Source: JAHRVQ01 sp047616645 (GTDB taxonomy: Bacteria > Pseudomonadota > Gammaproteobacteria > Pseudomonadales > Azotimanducaceae). Taken from it: a stretch of 64,000 bases of DNA. Position 1 is the stretch's first letter. Each line of letters begins with the position of its first letter. Positions 55,562 through 64,000 of this stretch are shown in pieces. Below the pieces are notes generated by a model. It ran no database searches, was not told where the DNA came from, and worked only from the letters and a program-made list of their open reading frames with translations. The translations under genes and the position numbers were made by a program. The stretch lies in contig JBLHIH010000001.1 of assembly GCA_047616645.1 (NCBI GenBank), positions 1-64,000 of the forward strand, read 5' to 3'.

Positions 55562-56110
55562 TTACTTGGGGTCTCCGTTTGTGGAGGGTTCTTTGTTAGC
55601 TGAGGGTTCTTTACTTGCTGAAGGCTCCTTGTTAGCTGAAGGCTCTGTTCCAAAGTGCTCGTGCTGCCTTGGATTTTTCTCTGTATTTGGTGTGAATCCG
55701 CTTTGAAATGATGCTATGACACCATCTGTATGATTTTTGATGGATCGAACTACGCCCCCTTTTTTGTATTCATTGATGAGCATATCTTCCACCTTGTTAA
55801 TATATTCATTCGAAGAAATATTAGCGTCTGCATGTTCCTTTGATTCAAATAGGTTGATCCACTGATCAGATTTGGAGCCGAATTTTAAAAGGTCTCTATA
55901 GTATTTGTCGGGTTCTTCAGGCCGAGTTATTATCCCATATAGCGCAGCCCCGATTGATATGGGGCTCAGCAATACGTCTCGTAAGCCATCGAGCACAAGT
56001 TTAAGCTGAAAGCGGACAACATCGCGGATTAACTGCCAATTGTTTGACTTTTTTCCTGCTTTATTTTTGGTATCTACAGCGTCGTTTTTTCCCTTACCGT
56101 GATCTATCAT
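55562..56110 (-). CDS. Hypothetical protein with C-terminal EPSANK repeats
   Basis: 182 residues. The middle (LVLDGLRDVLLSPISIGAAL, YYRDLLKFGSKSDQWINLF) occurs in unannotated gammaproteobacterial proteins; LLSPISIGAALYGII could be a short membrane or membrane-associated segment. The end is a repeat of E-P-S-A-N-K. No function can be proposed. Confidence 0.6.
   Translation of the reverse strand: MIDHGKGKNDAVDTKNKAGKKSNNWQLIRDVVRFQLKLVLDGLRDVLLSPISIGAALYGIITRPEEPDKYYRDLLKFGSKSDQWINLFESKEHADANISSNEYINKVEDMLINEYKKGGVVRSIKNHTDGVIASFQSGFTPNTEKNPRQHEHFGTEPSANKEPSASKEPSANKEPSTNGDPK
55574..55645 (-). repeat. 18-bp in-frame tandem repeat, four units
   Basis: Four adjacent 18-base units in the 3' end of the hypothetical gene encode EPSANK, EPSASK, EPSANK, EPSTNG. 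Units differ at a few third positions, so the array is not recent in all copies. Confidence 0.9.
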
Positions 56111-56214
56111 TTACCGTGTTTATCCTCCTGTCATAATCTAAAAATATCACGCTTAACAAGTTTCGATTGTAAATCCTTGATCTACACTTAGTCCATAAGA
56201 GTTCGAGTTTATCT

Positions 56215-58248
56215 ATGTCAGCTGTTTTATCCTTGCCTCCAGGATTTGAGGTATATTTTAATTTTGAAAACCCGATCTTACGAGAGGAGGTTTCTAAACT
56301 GCCTTTTATGAGCCCTATTCTGTTACAAAAGGATGTTGACATTCTGCTTGTTGATTCTCTGAAACTGGCCGAAGAAGTAAATTATTCCCACCTCGTTTTA
56401 ATCGACACAAGTTTGCGCACCAAAATATGTCCCTGAAAAAACATTTCTGCATTCTGTTCACTTAGAAGATAAATGGGGACCTGAATTACTTGGACTTGTT
56501 TCAGCCATCGGTCAGGGCCATGGAGAAAGTATATTGAACGCGCAAGGCAGGCTTCTATCTTAGTTAGAGAGGGTTACTTGCAGTTTAGAGGAAACAATAA
56601 TTTGGACTAATGAGAAATTTGAAATCATCAGTTTTACAGAGAATGCAGTGACTATGTTTAAGCAAGATATAAGTCAAATTCAGGGGAGCAAATTTCAAGA
56701 AATAGTGCAATCGGAAGAAGAAGATCTTTTTGCATTATTAACAAAAAGAGCGTGGGTAAACGCAAGTGAAAAGCTTGGTATATGTGGGACTTTAAAAAGT
56801 GGAGGTAAAATCTATCTCAATATTGGTATTAAGCGCATTGGCAAAAATAGATATCAACTTAACTTAGTGGACGTTTCTTCCCAAAAAGCTGCTGACAAAC
56901 GTTTTATCAAATTAGCTAACTATGACCCCGTCACGGGACTTGCAAATCGGGGCTTACTGTTAGAGTTTTTACAACGTACGATCAACAGGAGCAAACATGG
57001 TGGAAAGTTAGTAGCGCTTCTCTGCTTAATTTAAACCACTTTAATCGTATTGATGATAAGACAGGCGTACAGCTAAGCGATGAAGTATTGAAAGCCGCAG
57101 CGGAAAGACTACAGTTTTTAGTTCACGATAATGACATGTTAGCAAGATGGGGTGGCGATGAGCTCGCACTTGTCATGGAAGATTTACAATATATCGACAG
57201 TGTTAGTCGTATCGCCGAAAAAATCGTTTCGATCTATTCTAATCCATTTGTGATTGAGGGACATGAGTATTACGTTTCACCCAGTATAGGCATTGCTGTC
57301 TTTCCAGAGGCTGAAGATACGATAAACGGATTAATTCAAGCTGCAGATACAGCTATGTATGAAGCTAAAACTCAAGGAGGACGTAATACTTATCGATTCT
57401 ATCAATCAAAATTGCAGGAAGACACGGAAGAACGTGCATCCATAGAACGACAATTGAGCCGAGCGCTTGATCATAATGAACATGAACTGCACTGCCAGCC
57501 AAAGGTTTCTATCACAGGAGAAAGCGTTGTTGGTTTTGAAGCACTGTTAAGATGGAATCATCCTGATTGGCAAAATGTCAGCCCTGAAAAATACATAGCT
57601 GTTGCAGAGAATTCTGGTTTAATTAAGCCCATAGGTGACTGGGTAATTCGCCAAGCTTGTATGCAAATGGGGATTTGGATTGACAAATATTCACAAATGC
57701 GTGATTGCAGTATTGCTGTTAACGTTTCACCAAAACAGTTTAATGATCCATATTTGCCAGGGCGGATCGCGGTGATACTCGCAGCATCAAATTTAGATGC
57801 GGCGAGATTAGAAATTGAAATCACAGAATCTGCGATAATGGATAACCCCGTTCAAACAATTGACATCCTTCAGAAAATTCATGAACTTGGAATTAAAATC
57901 ACCATTGACGATTTTGGTACCGGTTATTCGTCGTTAAGTTACTTAAGCAAAATGCCCATTGATTGTTTCAAAATTGATAGGAGCTTTGTTCTTGATATTG
58001 GCTTAAACCATTCTACTGAATCAATTATTCAGGCCATCTTAGTGATGTCGTCAGAACTCGGCTTAACGAATGTTGCAGAGGGTATCGAAACTGTAGAACA
58101 GATGGGCTTTTTTAGAAAGACAAACTGTGATGTTCTTCAAGGTTATTTGTTTAGCAAAGCGAGGTCAGAGGAGGGCATCGATATGCTATTTTCTGGGGAC
58201 TACCTGCCACTACACCAATCGCTGAGTAAGCTTGAGCTCGGTCGGTAA
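56215..58248 (+). pseudogene. PAS-GGDEF-EAL cyclic-di-GMP enzyme, broken in several places
   Basis: Four pieces follow one another. Frame 1 (from ATG 56215) carries an unrecognised N-terminal domain up to about 56411; frame 2 continues with CAPKYVPEKTFLHSVHLEDK, WGPELLGLVSAIGQGHGESI; an in-frame TAG occurs at 56561-56563; the PAS (TIIWTNEKFEIISFTENAVT) and the GGDEF start (YDPVTGLANRGLLLEF) follow in the same frame to a stop at 57034; and a shift near 57020 leads to the rest of GGDEF (NLNHFNRIDDKTGVQLSDEV, GGDEL) and a complete EAL domain (GFEALLRWNHP, EITESAIM, IDDFGTGYSSLSYL). EAL hydrolyses c-di-GMP. The frame from 57088 could still make a free EAL protein with half a GGDEF domain. Confidence 0.8.
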
Positions 58249-58251
58249 AGT

Positions 58252-59322
58252 TTAGTCATTAATAGATGGCTCATTATGCGCTTTATTCATTACTTTTAAC
58301 AAATCCTCTTGAGAGCCGGAGGCAATTATTCTGTCCTGCTTTTGCTCTAGTTGGTAGTCATACATGGGGTCATAATATTGCGTGAGTAACAAGGCAATCC
58401 ATTTTTTGTGGCCTTGACTGTCACCTTTTCGATGCAGGTTAAATGCATTTAGCATCAATCCACTCGCCTCTTTGTAGGCAATACCTCCCAATCGTTTTCG
58501 AATCGAAAACAAGGATTTCTCATACTTTTCTTGAAGTGAGGAAAGGGCGATAGTGGGTTCTGCATATTCATCTAATTGGTCTAATACATACTCCTGAAAT
58601 ATCCTATCCACGCGATTTTCCACACTATCCTCTAAAAGCAGAATGGATGCCTTTTTCATTCCATCTTGAAGCGCCTGAGGTACATTTAAACGACCTATTA
58701 GTCTACCCTCATCTTCGACGAAAACGCGACTAGGTGACTTTAATAAGTCGATTGCGATCATGTTTTCGAAGTTAATTTGTGTTGGCTGAAGCGTCAACTT
58801 GCTACCAAATGCAGAGCCTCTATGATTTGCTCTGCCTTCGAGGTCTATATAAGCGGGAGCGCGAATTAATAACGCTGTCTTGCCTGTACCTGTACGCCCA
58901 GAAATAATGACTAATTTGGGTAATTGTGTAAATACTTGTAGTAGAGATTGTCGAAGTGCTTTGTAGCCTCCTTCAATTTTTTTAACATCATATCCAGCTT
59001 TACTTAACCATTTTTGGGCAATACTAGATCGCTGACCTCCCCGAAAACAATAAAGCAGCGTGGCCGGGTTGCGTTCTAAAAGCTCGATCCATTGCCTAAT
59101 AATACGATCTTTTTTCTCTCCTTGTACTAGCTTATGGCCGAGTAGGGTAGCTGCCTCCGGACCTTGATTCTTATAGCAGATACCGATTTGCTCTCGATCC
59201 AAGTCATCTAGAATTGGCAAATTGCTCGCCGTGGGAAACGCGCCTTGTTGAAATTCAACTGGCGCTCTCACATCAAGTAGTGGCAAGTTCTTGGTGAAAA
59301 TGGCGTGATATGAATCCAACAC
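58252..59322 (-). CDS. selU: tRNA 2-selenouridine synthase
   Basis: 356 residues. An N-terminal rhodanese domain has DVRAPVEFQQGAFPTASNLP and the catalytic Cys in LLYCFRGGQRSS (Cys92); a P-loop follows, ISGRTGTGKTALLIR (142-149), and IDLEGRANHRGSAFG is specific for the SelU/MnmH family. It replaces sulfur of 2-thiouridine at the wobble position of tRNA Lys, Glu and Gln by selenium, using selenophosphate. So this organism must have selenophosphate synthetase, which supports the selenoprotein at 31742. Also called mnmH. Confidence 0.95.
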   Translation of the reverse strand: MLDSYHAIFTKNLPLLDVRAPVEFQQGAFPTASNLPILDDLDREQIGICYKNQGPEAATLLGHKLVQGEKKDRIIRQWIELLERNPATLLYCFRGGQRSSIAQKWLSKAGYDVKKIEGGYKALRQSLLQVFTQLPKLVIISGRTGTGKTALLIRAPAYIDLEGRANHRGSAFGSKLTLQPTQINFENMIAIDLLKSPSRVFVEDEGRLIGRLNVPQALQDGMKKASILLLEDSVENRVDRIFQEYVLDQLDEYAEPTIALSSLQEKYEKSLFSIRKRLGGIAYKEASGLMLNAFNLHRKGDSQGHKKWIALLLTQYYDPMYDYQLEQKQDRIIASGSQEDLLKVMNKAHNEPSIND

Positions 59323-59436
59323 TTAGAAACCTTCATTTACAATGCTAAATTTTATGCTATCCGAACATAAAACACCCACATCTTTAAAAATAAGTGGGTT
59401 AAACTTAGTCTTACTAAAATTAAGACGCTCTATCTT

Positions 59437-60054
59437 ATGTTAAATTCATTTAAAACATGCTTAAGCATTGTGTTCATCGTATTTACCGCAATAAATAGTG
59501 ATTCAATATATGCGGATAAGTTTGCTGATACGCTACAAGACTTTGTCGGCGCTGCGGAATCAGAATCGATGATCAATGATGCCTATGCGTATGCAATATT
59601 TCCTACCATCGCTAAAGGTGGTTTTACCCTCGGTGCCGCTTACGGTAAAGGAAAAATATTTGTCGGCAAAAATTTGGCTGGCGATATGACAATGAGCCAA
59701 GTGAGCTTTGGGTTTCAATTTGGTGGGCAGACGTATAGTCAACTGGTACTTCTAAAAGATAAGCGCGCTGTAGATGAATTTGTTTCAGGTAGCTTTGAGT
59801 TCGGCACCCAAGCCACTGCCGTGGCCTTAATGCTGGGAGCTAATGCTGAAGCATCTACTCGTGGTCAATCTATAGGACATGCTAACGCGGATAGTGCTGA
59901 AGTTTCGGCCAACTATTATAAAGGCATGGCGGTTTATACCATCGCCAAAGGTGGGTTGATGTATGAGGCGTCTATTGCAGGGCAAAAGTTTGATTATCGT
60001 GGAATAGGAGAGATCCCTGATGTAGAGGATCTGAGTATTCAAAAAATCGAATGA
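59437..60054 (+). CDS. SYLF-domain (YSC84-related) lipid-binding protein
   Basis: 205 residues with an N-terminal signal peptide (TCLSIVFIVFTAI, then NSDSIYA). The SYLF pattern is seen in AIFPTIAKGGFTLGAAYGKG, VSFGFQFGGQTYSQLVLLKD, ASTRGQSIGHANADS and MAVYTIAKGGLMYEASIAGQ. SYLF proteins bind lipids, and in bacteria they are periplasmic proteins of unknown role. Upstream promoter region of about 110 bases shared with divergent selU. Confidence 0.9.
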   Translation: MLNSFKTCLSIVFIVFTAINSDSIYADKFADTLQDFVGAAESESMINDAYAYAIFPTIAKGGFTLGAAYGKGKIFVGKNLAGDMTMSQVSFGFQFGGQTYSQLVLLKDKRAVDEFVSGSFEFGTQATAVALMLGANAEASTRGQSIGHANADSAEVSANYYKGMAVYTIAKGGLMYEASIAGQKFDYRGIGEIPDVEDLSIQKIE

Positions 60055-60324
60055 TCCGATAGAGAACACGCGTTTAACTCCCTTTGTTTCTTTCAGTTTG
60101 GACATACTGCTAATTTTTATTTGATTTAACATAATATATATTATACGTAATCTTATATGTTGATATGGTGAGGTAATGCCATGATTAATAGTGTCTGACA
60201 GACTAAAAGTCTTACTTTAATCACAAGTACACATCAGCTGGTTCAGTATCAAAAGCCCTCACTAGCGCCCGATTCCATATGCAACTCGGTGCTTGCGGTC
60301 AAATTTGGAATCGTCAAATAAAAA
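60055..60324. other. Intergenic region, nothing recognised
   Basis: About 270 bases between convergent genes. GTCTG-A-CAGAC (from 60193) makes a small palindrome but no T-run follows. No gene, tRNA or terminator could be supported here. Confidence 0.4.
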
Positions 60325-61377
60325 TCAAATAAGACTGTCAGCGCTAATAACTTCACCGCTGCGATCACACTCATAACCTGGTAGTTTATTTACCACGATT
60401 TGGAATTCACTGTCAGCCAGTGTCGAGATAAACGCTTGAATGTCTGGATCATGTTCGGCAACCAATGGATATGCCCACAAATAGTATTCCTGAGCTATTG
60501 GCGCAAAACCTAAATTAAATCGGCGAGCAGCTGTTTCTACGCCAAATCCAACGTCTGCCATGCCCGAGGCAATGTGCGCAGCGACAGCTGAGTGTGTGAA
60601 TTCTTGATCGCTGTAGCCATCAATTTTAGAAAAATCGATATGTTGATTTTTTAAGAGTTGTTCTAACAGTACTCTGGTCCCAGAAGTATCTTGACGATTG
60701 ATAAACCGGAAACCACCTTTACCTAAATCGCTAATTCTGCTGATAGCAAAGGGATTGTCATCAGCAAAAATTAAACCTTGCTGGCGGCGTACAAAACGAA
60801 TTATACCGAAGCGACTAGGGTCAAGTAGCTCACGATAACGGGCCTTTTGGGCGGGTATTTCTAGATTAATAGCTTGGTGAAAGCCAGCTATACGACAGCG
60901 TCCTTCATTTAGCGCAATTAATGCGTGCTCTGGCGAGTGGTAATGCATTTCAACCTGAGAATAGCGTGTAAATTCGGTCATCGCTGCGACAGCGTAACCG
61001 TGACTTGCAAATATCCGAACAACTGGCTCATCGCTGGCTAAGATATTTTGCAGCTCGACATTCAATTCGCTGGACAAACTTTCGGCTTCTGGGTGCAGGC
61101 GCGCTTCAATACGTTGGTTACTGCGTAGTAGTTTCATCCCTAAAGGCAATAAAGTAGCGCCGCGCCCTTTTTCTAGTATGACCAAGGGACTACCAAAAAA
61201 GACTTCACTATCGCGTAGTAAATTCCAAGCATGCCGGTACGAAATGCCGACGCCTTTAGCCGCTTGGGTCAAACGACCAGTGCGGTTTATTCCGTCTAAA
61301 AGCGGTAAGAGGTTGTCATGCAGGCTCTGACCCTTCTCGTTTTCGAATCCCCATTTGGGAATGACTTTAATATGCAT
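60325..61377 (-). CDS. ModE/LysR-like regulator with periplasmic-binding-type effector domain, formate dehydrogenase regulator-like
   Basis: 350 residues. An N-terminal winged helix of the ModE type (LLPLLDGINRTGRLTQAAKG, VGISYRHAWNLLRDSEVFFG) is joined to a two-lobed binding domain (RIFASHGYAVAAMTEFTRYS, FRFINRQDTSGTRVLLEQLL, SGMADVGFGVETAARRF), a molybdate-binding or PBP-like domain. This organisation is that of FdsR, the regulator beside fdsGBA in other proteobacteria. It is divergent from fdsG over 187 bases. The ligand may be formate or molybdate. Confidence 0.85.
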   Translation of the reverse strand: MHIKVIPKWGFENEKGQSLHDNLLPLLDGINRTGRLTQAAKGVGISYRHAWNLLRDSEVFFGSPLVILEKGRGATLLPLGMKLLRSNQRIEARLHPEAESLSSELNVELQNILASDEPVVRIFASHGYAVAAMTEFTRYSQVEMHYHSPEHALIALNEGRCRIAGFHQAINLEIPAQKARYRELLDPSRFGIIRFVRRQQGLIFADDNPFAISRISDLGKGGFRFINRQDTSGTRVLLEQLLKNQHIDFSKIDGYSDQEFTHSAVAAHIASGMADVGFGVETAARRFNLGFAPIAQEYYLWAYPLVAEHDPDIQAFISTLADSEFQIVVNKLPGYECDRSGEVISADSLI

Positions 61378-61501
61378 AAAATATCATATTTGGATAACTA
61401 TAAAGTTTTGTTAGAGTAGCAAATTCAAGGGGAATAGAAAACAAATAGGTAATTTTTTGCATATATATATACAAAAATAAAAAAGGTTGAAAATGCTAAA
61501 A

Positions 61502-61529
61502 CCTAGATAAAGCTAAGCCTAGATAAAGC
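61502..61529 (+). promoter_or_regulatory. 16-bp-period direct repeat in front of fdsG
   Basis: CCTAGATAAAGC occurs at 61502-61513 and again at 61518-61529, in the 187-base gap between the divergent regulator and fdsG, 36-63 bases before the ATG at 61565. A perfect 12-base direct repeat at this place is a good candidate operator for the divergent regulator. Confidence 0.5.
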
Positions 61530-61564
61530 ACAAATAATATACCCTATATAAAGGTATCTAGTGA

Positions 61565-62089
61565 ATGAACAAAAATAACCTCATCTACTCTCATCAAGAT
61601 GAAACAAAAAGAAGCATAGAGCTCATAATAGAAGGCCTAATAGATAAGCCAGGCGCCCTGCTGCCTATTTTGCATGAAATACAAAACCAACTTGGTTATG
61701 TACCGCAAAATGCGACCCCTATTCTTGCTAGAAAATTGAATTTGTCACGCGCTGAGGTACACGGTGTTATCAGCTTTTATCATCATTTCAGCTCTAAACC
61801 CCGGGGCAAACATATCATTGAAGTCTGCCGTGCCGAGTCTTGTCAGTCAGTTGGAGGCAGAGATCTTGAGCAATATGCTAAAGACAAGCTTAAGCTGGAT
61901 TGGTACGAAACCAGTCTTGATGGTCAATTTACCTTAGAACCCGTTTATTGCTTGGGAAACTGTGCATGTTCACCCGCTGTCCGTGTTGGCAAAAAAATAC
62001 TAGGCCGTGTAGATACTCAGCGCTTTGATCAGCTCTTGGTAGACCTTGAAAAGACACAAATAATGACCAAAGAGGAAGCCGAATCGTGA
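61565..62089 (+). CDS. fdsG: NAD-dependent formate dehydrogenase gamma subunit (NuoE-like)
   Basis: 174 residues of the thioredoxin-like [2Fe-2S] family. Cluster ligands are in VCRAESCQSVGG and YCLGNCACSPAV; the N-terminal LLPILHEIQNQLGYVPQNA is typical of NuoE/FdsG. It carries electrons between the FMN and iron-sulfur subunits. Its stop overlaps the fdsB GTG start by four bases. Confidence 0.93.
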   Translation: MNKNNLIYSHQDETKRSIELIIEGLIDKPGALLPILHEIQNQLGYVPQNATPILARKLNLSRAEVHGVISFYHHFSSKPRGKHIIEVCRAESCQSVGGRDLEQYAKDKLKLDWYETSLDGQFTLEPVYCLGNCACSPAVRVGKKILGRVDTQRFDQLLVDLEKTQIMTKEEAES

Positions 62090-63651
62090 GTATTCGACTA
62101 TATATTCCGAGGGATTCAAGCTCACTCTCTGTTGGCGCTGAAGAAGTCGCTATCGCGCTGCAGTTGGCCCTCCATTCAGAAGATGTATCAATCATTCGGA
62201 ATGGTTCTAGGGGTCTTTACTGGCTAGAGCCAATGATCGAAGTTGAAACCTTAGAAGGTCGAGTTGCTTATGGTCCAGTTCAGGCGAGTGACGTTGCTGA
62301 TTTACTCAACCATGGTTTTATCAAGGGCGAGCAAGGTCACCCTTTATGCTTGGGTCTGACAGAAGAAATCCCTTACCTTAAAAAACAACAGCGCCTCACC
62401 TTCGCTCGAGCCGGCGTTATTGATCCGATTAGTCTTGATGACTACATAGCGACTAGTGGTTATAAGGGCTTAGAAAGAGCTATTACAATGACACCGCAGG
62501 AATTGATTGATGAAATCAAAGCGTCCGGCTTACGCGGTCGCGGTGGTGCGGCTTTTCCCACTGGAATCAAGTGGCAAACAGTTTTAAATGCTCAAGCAAA
62601 CGGCCTATCAGCCCAAAAGTATATTGTTTGCAATGCCGATGAAGGTGATTCAGGCACTTTCGCTGACCGTCTACAAATGGAAGCTGATCCCTTTGGTTTA
62701 ATAGAGGGCATGACGATTGCGGGTCTCGCTGTAGGAGCAAGCGATGGTTATATCTATTTACGTGAAGAATATCCTCATGCACATGAAATTCTAGACGCGG
62801 CAATTGTCATTGCTGAAGCAAATAACTACCTTGGCGATAACGTGCTTAATTCAGGCAAAGCTTTCCGCCTTGAAGTTCGCCTTGGTGCCAAAGCCTATAT
62901 TTGCGGTGAAGAAACCGCCCTTTTAGAAAGTCTGGAAGGTAAGCGCGGCATGGTGCGTCCAAAGCCCCCTCTTCCCGCAATTGAAGGCCTATTTGGACAA
63001 CCAACAGTTATCAACAATGTGCTTTCACTTTCTACTGTTGCCATCATTCTTGCCAAAGGCGCTGAGTTTTATAAGTCCTTCGGTATGGGTCGCTCTAGAG
63101 GCACTATGCCTTTCCAACTTGCTGGCAATTTAAAACAGGCTGGCTTGGTCGAATTGGCTTTTGGGGTTAGTTTGAGAGAACTCATCTACGATTTCGGCTG
63201 TGGCAGTCGTTCGGGAAAACCACTTCGTTCCGTACAAGCGGGTGGACCCTTGGGCACCTATATGCCGGAATCACAGTGGGATGTCGCCATGGACTATGAA
63301 GAGATGGCAAAGCTTGATGCTGTGCTAGGACATGGTGGTATCGTTGCTTTTGATGACAGTGTCGATATGGCAATACAAGCGCGATTTTCTATGGCGTTCT
63401 GCGTTGAAGAGTCCTGCGGAAAATGTACGCCATGCCGTATTGGTTCAACTCGCGGTGTTGAGGTAATAGATCGTATTAGAGCCGATGAAGACCGTACAAA
63501 TAATATCGAATTGTTGGAAGAGCTTTGCGACACAATGGTCCATGGTTCTTTATGTGCAATGGGTGGCATGACGCCCTTTCCAGTACAAAGCGCGTTAAAA
63601 CATTTCCCTGAAGACTTCACAAAACCATCTCGAATGGTCGAAAGTATATAA
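62086..63651 (+). CDS. fdsB: NAD-dependent formate dehydrogenase beta subunit (NuoF-like, FMN and NADH binding)
   Basis: 521 residues, GTG start. After an N-terminal 2Fe-2S thioredoxin-like part comes GLRGRGGAAFPTGIKWQTV (NADH/FMN loop), CNADEGDSGTFADRLQME (near 181-199), and IYLREEYPHAHEIL; the 4Fe-4S site is ESCGKCTPCRIGSTRG (near 440-456). FdsB reduces NAD+ with electrons from formate. The gene ends 29 bases before fdsA. Confidence 0.95.
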   Translation: MSIRLYIPRDSSSLSVGAEEVAIALQLALHSEDVSIIRNGSRGLYWLEPMIEVETLEGRVAYGPVQASDVADLLNHGFIKGEQGHPLCLGLTEEIPYLKKQQRLTFARAGVIDPISLDDYIATSGYKGLERAITMTPQELIDEIKASGLRGRGGAAFPTGIKWQTVLNAQANGLSAQKYIVCNADEGDSGTFADRLQMEADPFGLIEGMTIAGLAVGASDGYIYLREEYPHAHEILDAAIVIAEANNYLGDNVLNSGKAFRLEVRLGAKAYICGEETALLESLEGKRGMVRPKPPLPAIEGLFGQPTVINNVLSLSTVAIILAKGAEFYKSFGMGRSRGTMPFQLAGNLKQAGLVELAFGVSLRELIYDFGCGSRSGKPLRSVQAGGPLGTYMPESQWDVAMDYEEMAKLDAVLGHGGIVAFDDSVDMAIQARFSMAFCVEESCGKCTPCRIGSTRGVEVIDRIRADEDRTNNIELLEELCDTMVHGSLCAMGGMTPFPVQSALKHFPEDFTKPSRMVESI

Positions 63652-63679
63652 TTAGGTCGCACATAAGTAGGTAATAAAT

Positions 63680-64000
63680 ATGTTGGAATATTTCGATCCA
63701 AGAACTGATTTAGATTGTGAGATAGATTACGGGACGCCCCCTACTTCTGTTGACCCAACACCTGTGGCTGACTTAGTTAGCCTAAAAGTTGACGGCAATG
63801 ACATTAAAGTACCAAAGGGGACTTCGGTATTAGCCGCAGCAGCGATGGCCGGCATCAATATTCCCAAGCTCTGTGCGACAGATAGTCTGGAAGCTTTTGG
63901 ATCTTGCCGTTTATGCCTTGTCCAGATTGAAGGTCGTCGAGGCTACCCTTCATCCTGTACAACGCCAGTTGAAGAAGGCATGCTCGTTAAAACGCAGAAT
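63680..64000 (+). CDS. fdsA: NAD-dependent formate dehydrogenase alpha subunit, N-terminal part
   Basis: First 107 residues only; the gene runs past the window end. A ferredoxin-like [2Fe-2S] domain is visible with cysteines in LCATDSLEAFGSCRLCLVQI and YPSSCTTPVEEG, the start of the long molybdenum-dependent FdsA/FdhF. It oxidises formate to CO2. The Mo ligand (Cys or Sec), the 4Fe-4S sites and the Mo-bis-MGD domain lie outside this window. Confidence 0.9.
   Translation, partial: MLEYFDPRTDLDCEIDYGTPPTSVDPTPVADLVSLKVDGNDIKVPKGTSVLAAAAMAGINIPKLCATDSLEAFGSCRLCLVQIEGRRGYPSSCTTPVEEGMLVKTQN

Noticed and set aside
57088..58248. Reading the EAL part as an independent normal gene
   Set aside because: The frame starts in the middle of the GGDEF domain, and the missing GGDEF first half lies directly upstream in another frame, so it is one broken gene rather than two.
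1..64000. Prophage, transposon, CRISPR or defence island
   Set aside because: No integrase, transposase, phage structural gene, evenly spaced repeat array or cas/restriction gene was seen; the brnTA scar is the only trace of a mobile-type module.

Overview
The window looks like chromosomal DNA of a moderately AT-rich, aerobic gammaproteobacterium, probably marine or host-associated. That assignment is an inference from gene content: an Lrp-type regulator divergent from a PutA, aerobic HemF, a complete phoBR-pstSCAB-phoU block, a fused indolepyruvate:ferredoxin-type oxidoreductase, NAD-dependent formate dehydrogenase genes and a tRNA selenouridine synthase. I see no prophage, insertion sequence, CRISPR array, rRNA or tRNA gene.

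Layout. 0-5.9 kb: a GYD-domain gene, a GYD-acyltransferase fusion, an Lrp-like regulator and a large bifunctional putA. 5.9-11.2 kb: a patch of damaged genes (brnTA scar, frameshifted lipoprotein, frameshifted yjgN, twice-damaged M48 peptidase) with intact isochorismatase, DUF1801 and AlkD-like genes between them. 11.3-19.1 kb: MutS-like ATPase, GST, ADP-ribosylglycohydrolase-like gene, acyl-CoA ligase, gpsA, lipase and HAD phosphatase. 19.2-24.1 kb: a tight six-gene operon (amidohydrolase, orphan Rieske protein, lutABC, flavodoxin), followed by a wrecked M19 dipeptidase. 24.7-31.7 kb: the phosphate regulon core, with an 11-bp-periodic TTAA array before pstS. 31.7-37.6 kb: a probable selenocysteine peroxiredoxin-like protein, GNAT, SDR, DUF2059, an orphan MraY-like transferase, and an omega-amidase/aminotransferase pair. 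37.6-40.2 kb: frameshifted comFB-like gene, intact M19 lipoprotein dipeptidase, hemF. 40.3-51.2 kb: acyl-CoA and amino-acid catabolism (aldolase-like gene, two acyl-CoA dehydrogenases, a flavin monooxygenase-like gene, leucine-type dehydrogenase, giant oxidoreductase, TetR). 51.4-60.1 kb: unrecognised exported proteins, an antiporter with a cNMP domain, a broken PAS-GGDEF-EAL gene, selU and a SYLF protein. 60.3-64 kb: a ModE-like regulator divergent from fdsG-fdsB-fdsA, the last running off the window.

Three themes stand out. First, selenium: an in-frame UGA sits exactly at the redox-active position of a U-x-x-C peroxiredoxin-like protein, with a matching SECIS-like hairpin, and selU is present. 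Second, gene decay: at least seven loci carry frameshifts or in-frame stops, several at homopolymers or dinucleotide runs, so real decay and indel errors in the assembly must be told apart. Third, unusual combinations: GYD-PlsC, and an orphan Rieske protein inside a lutABC operon. Unusually many genes also carry in-frame 12-18 bp tandem repeats.
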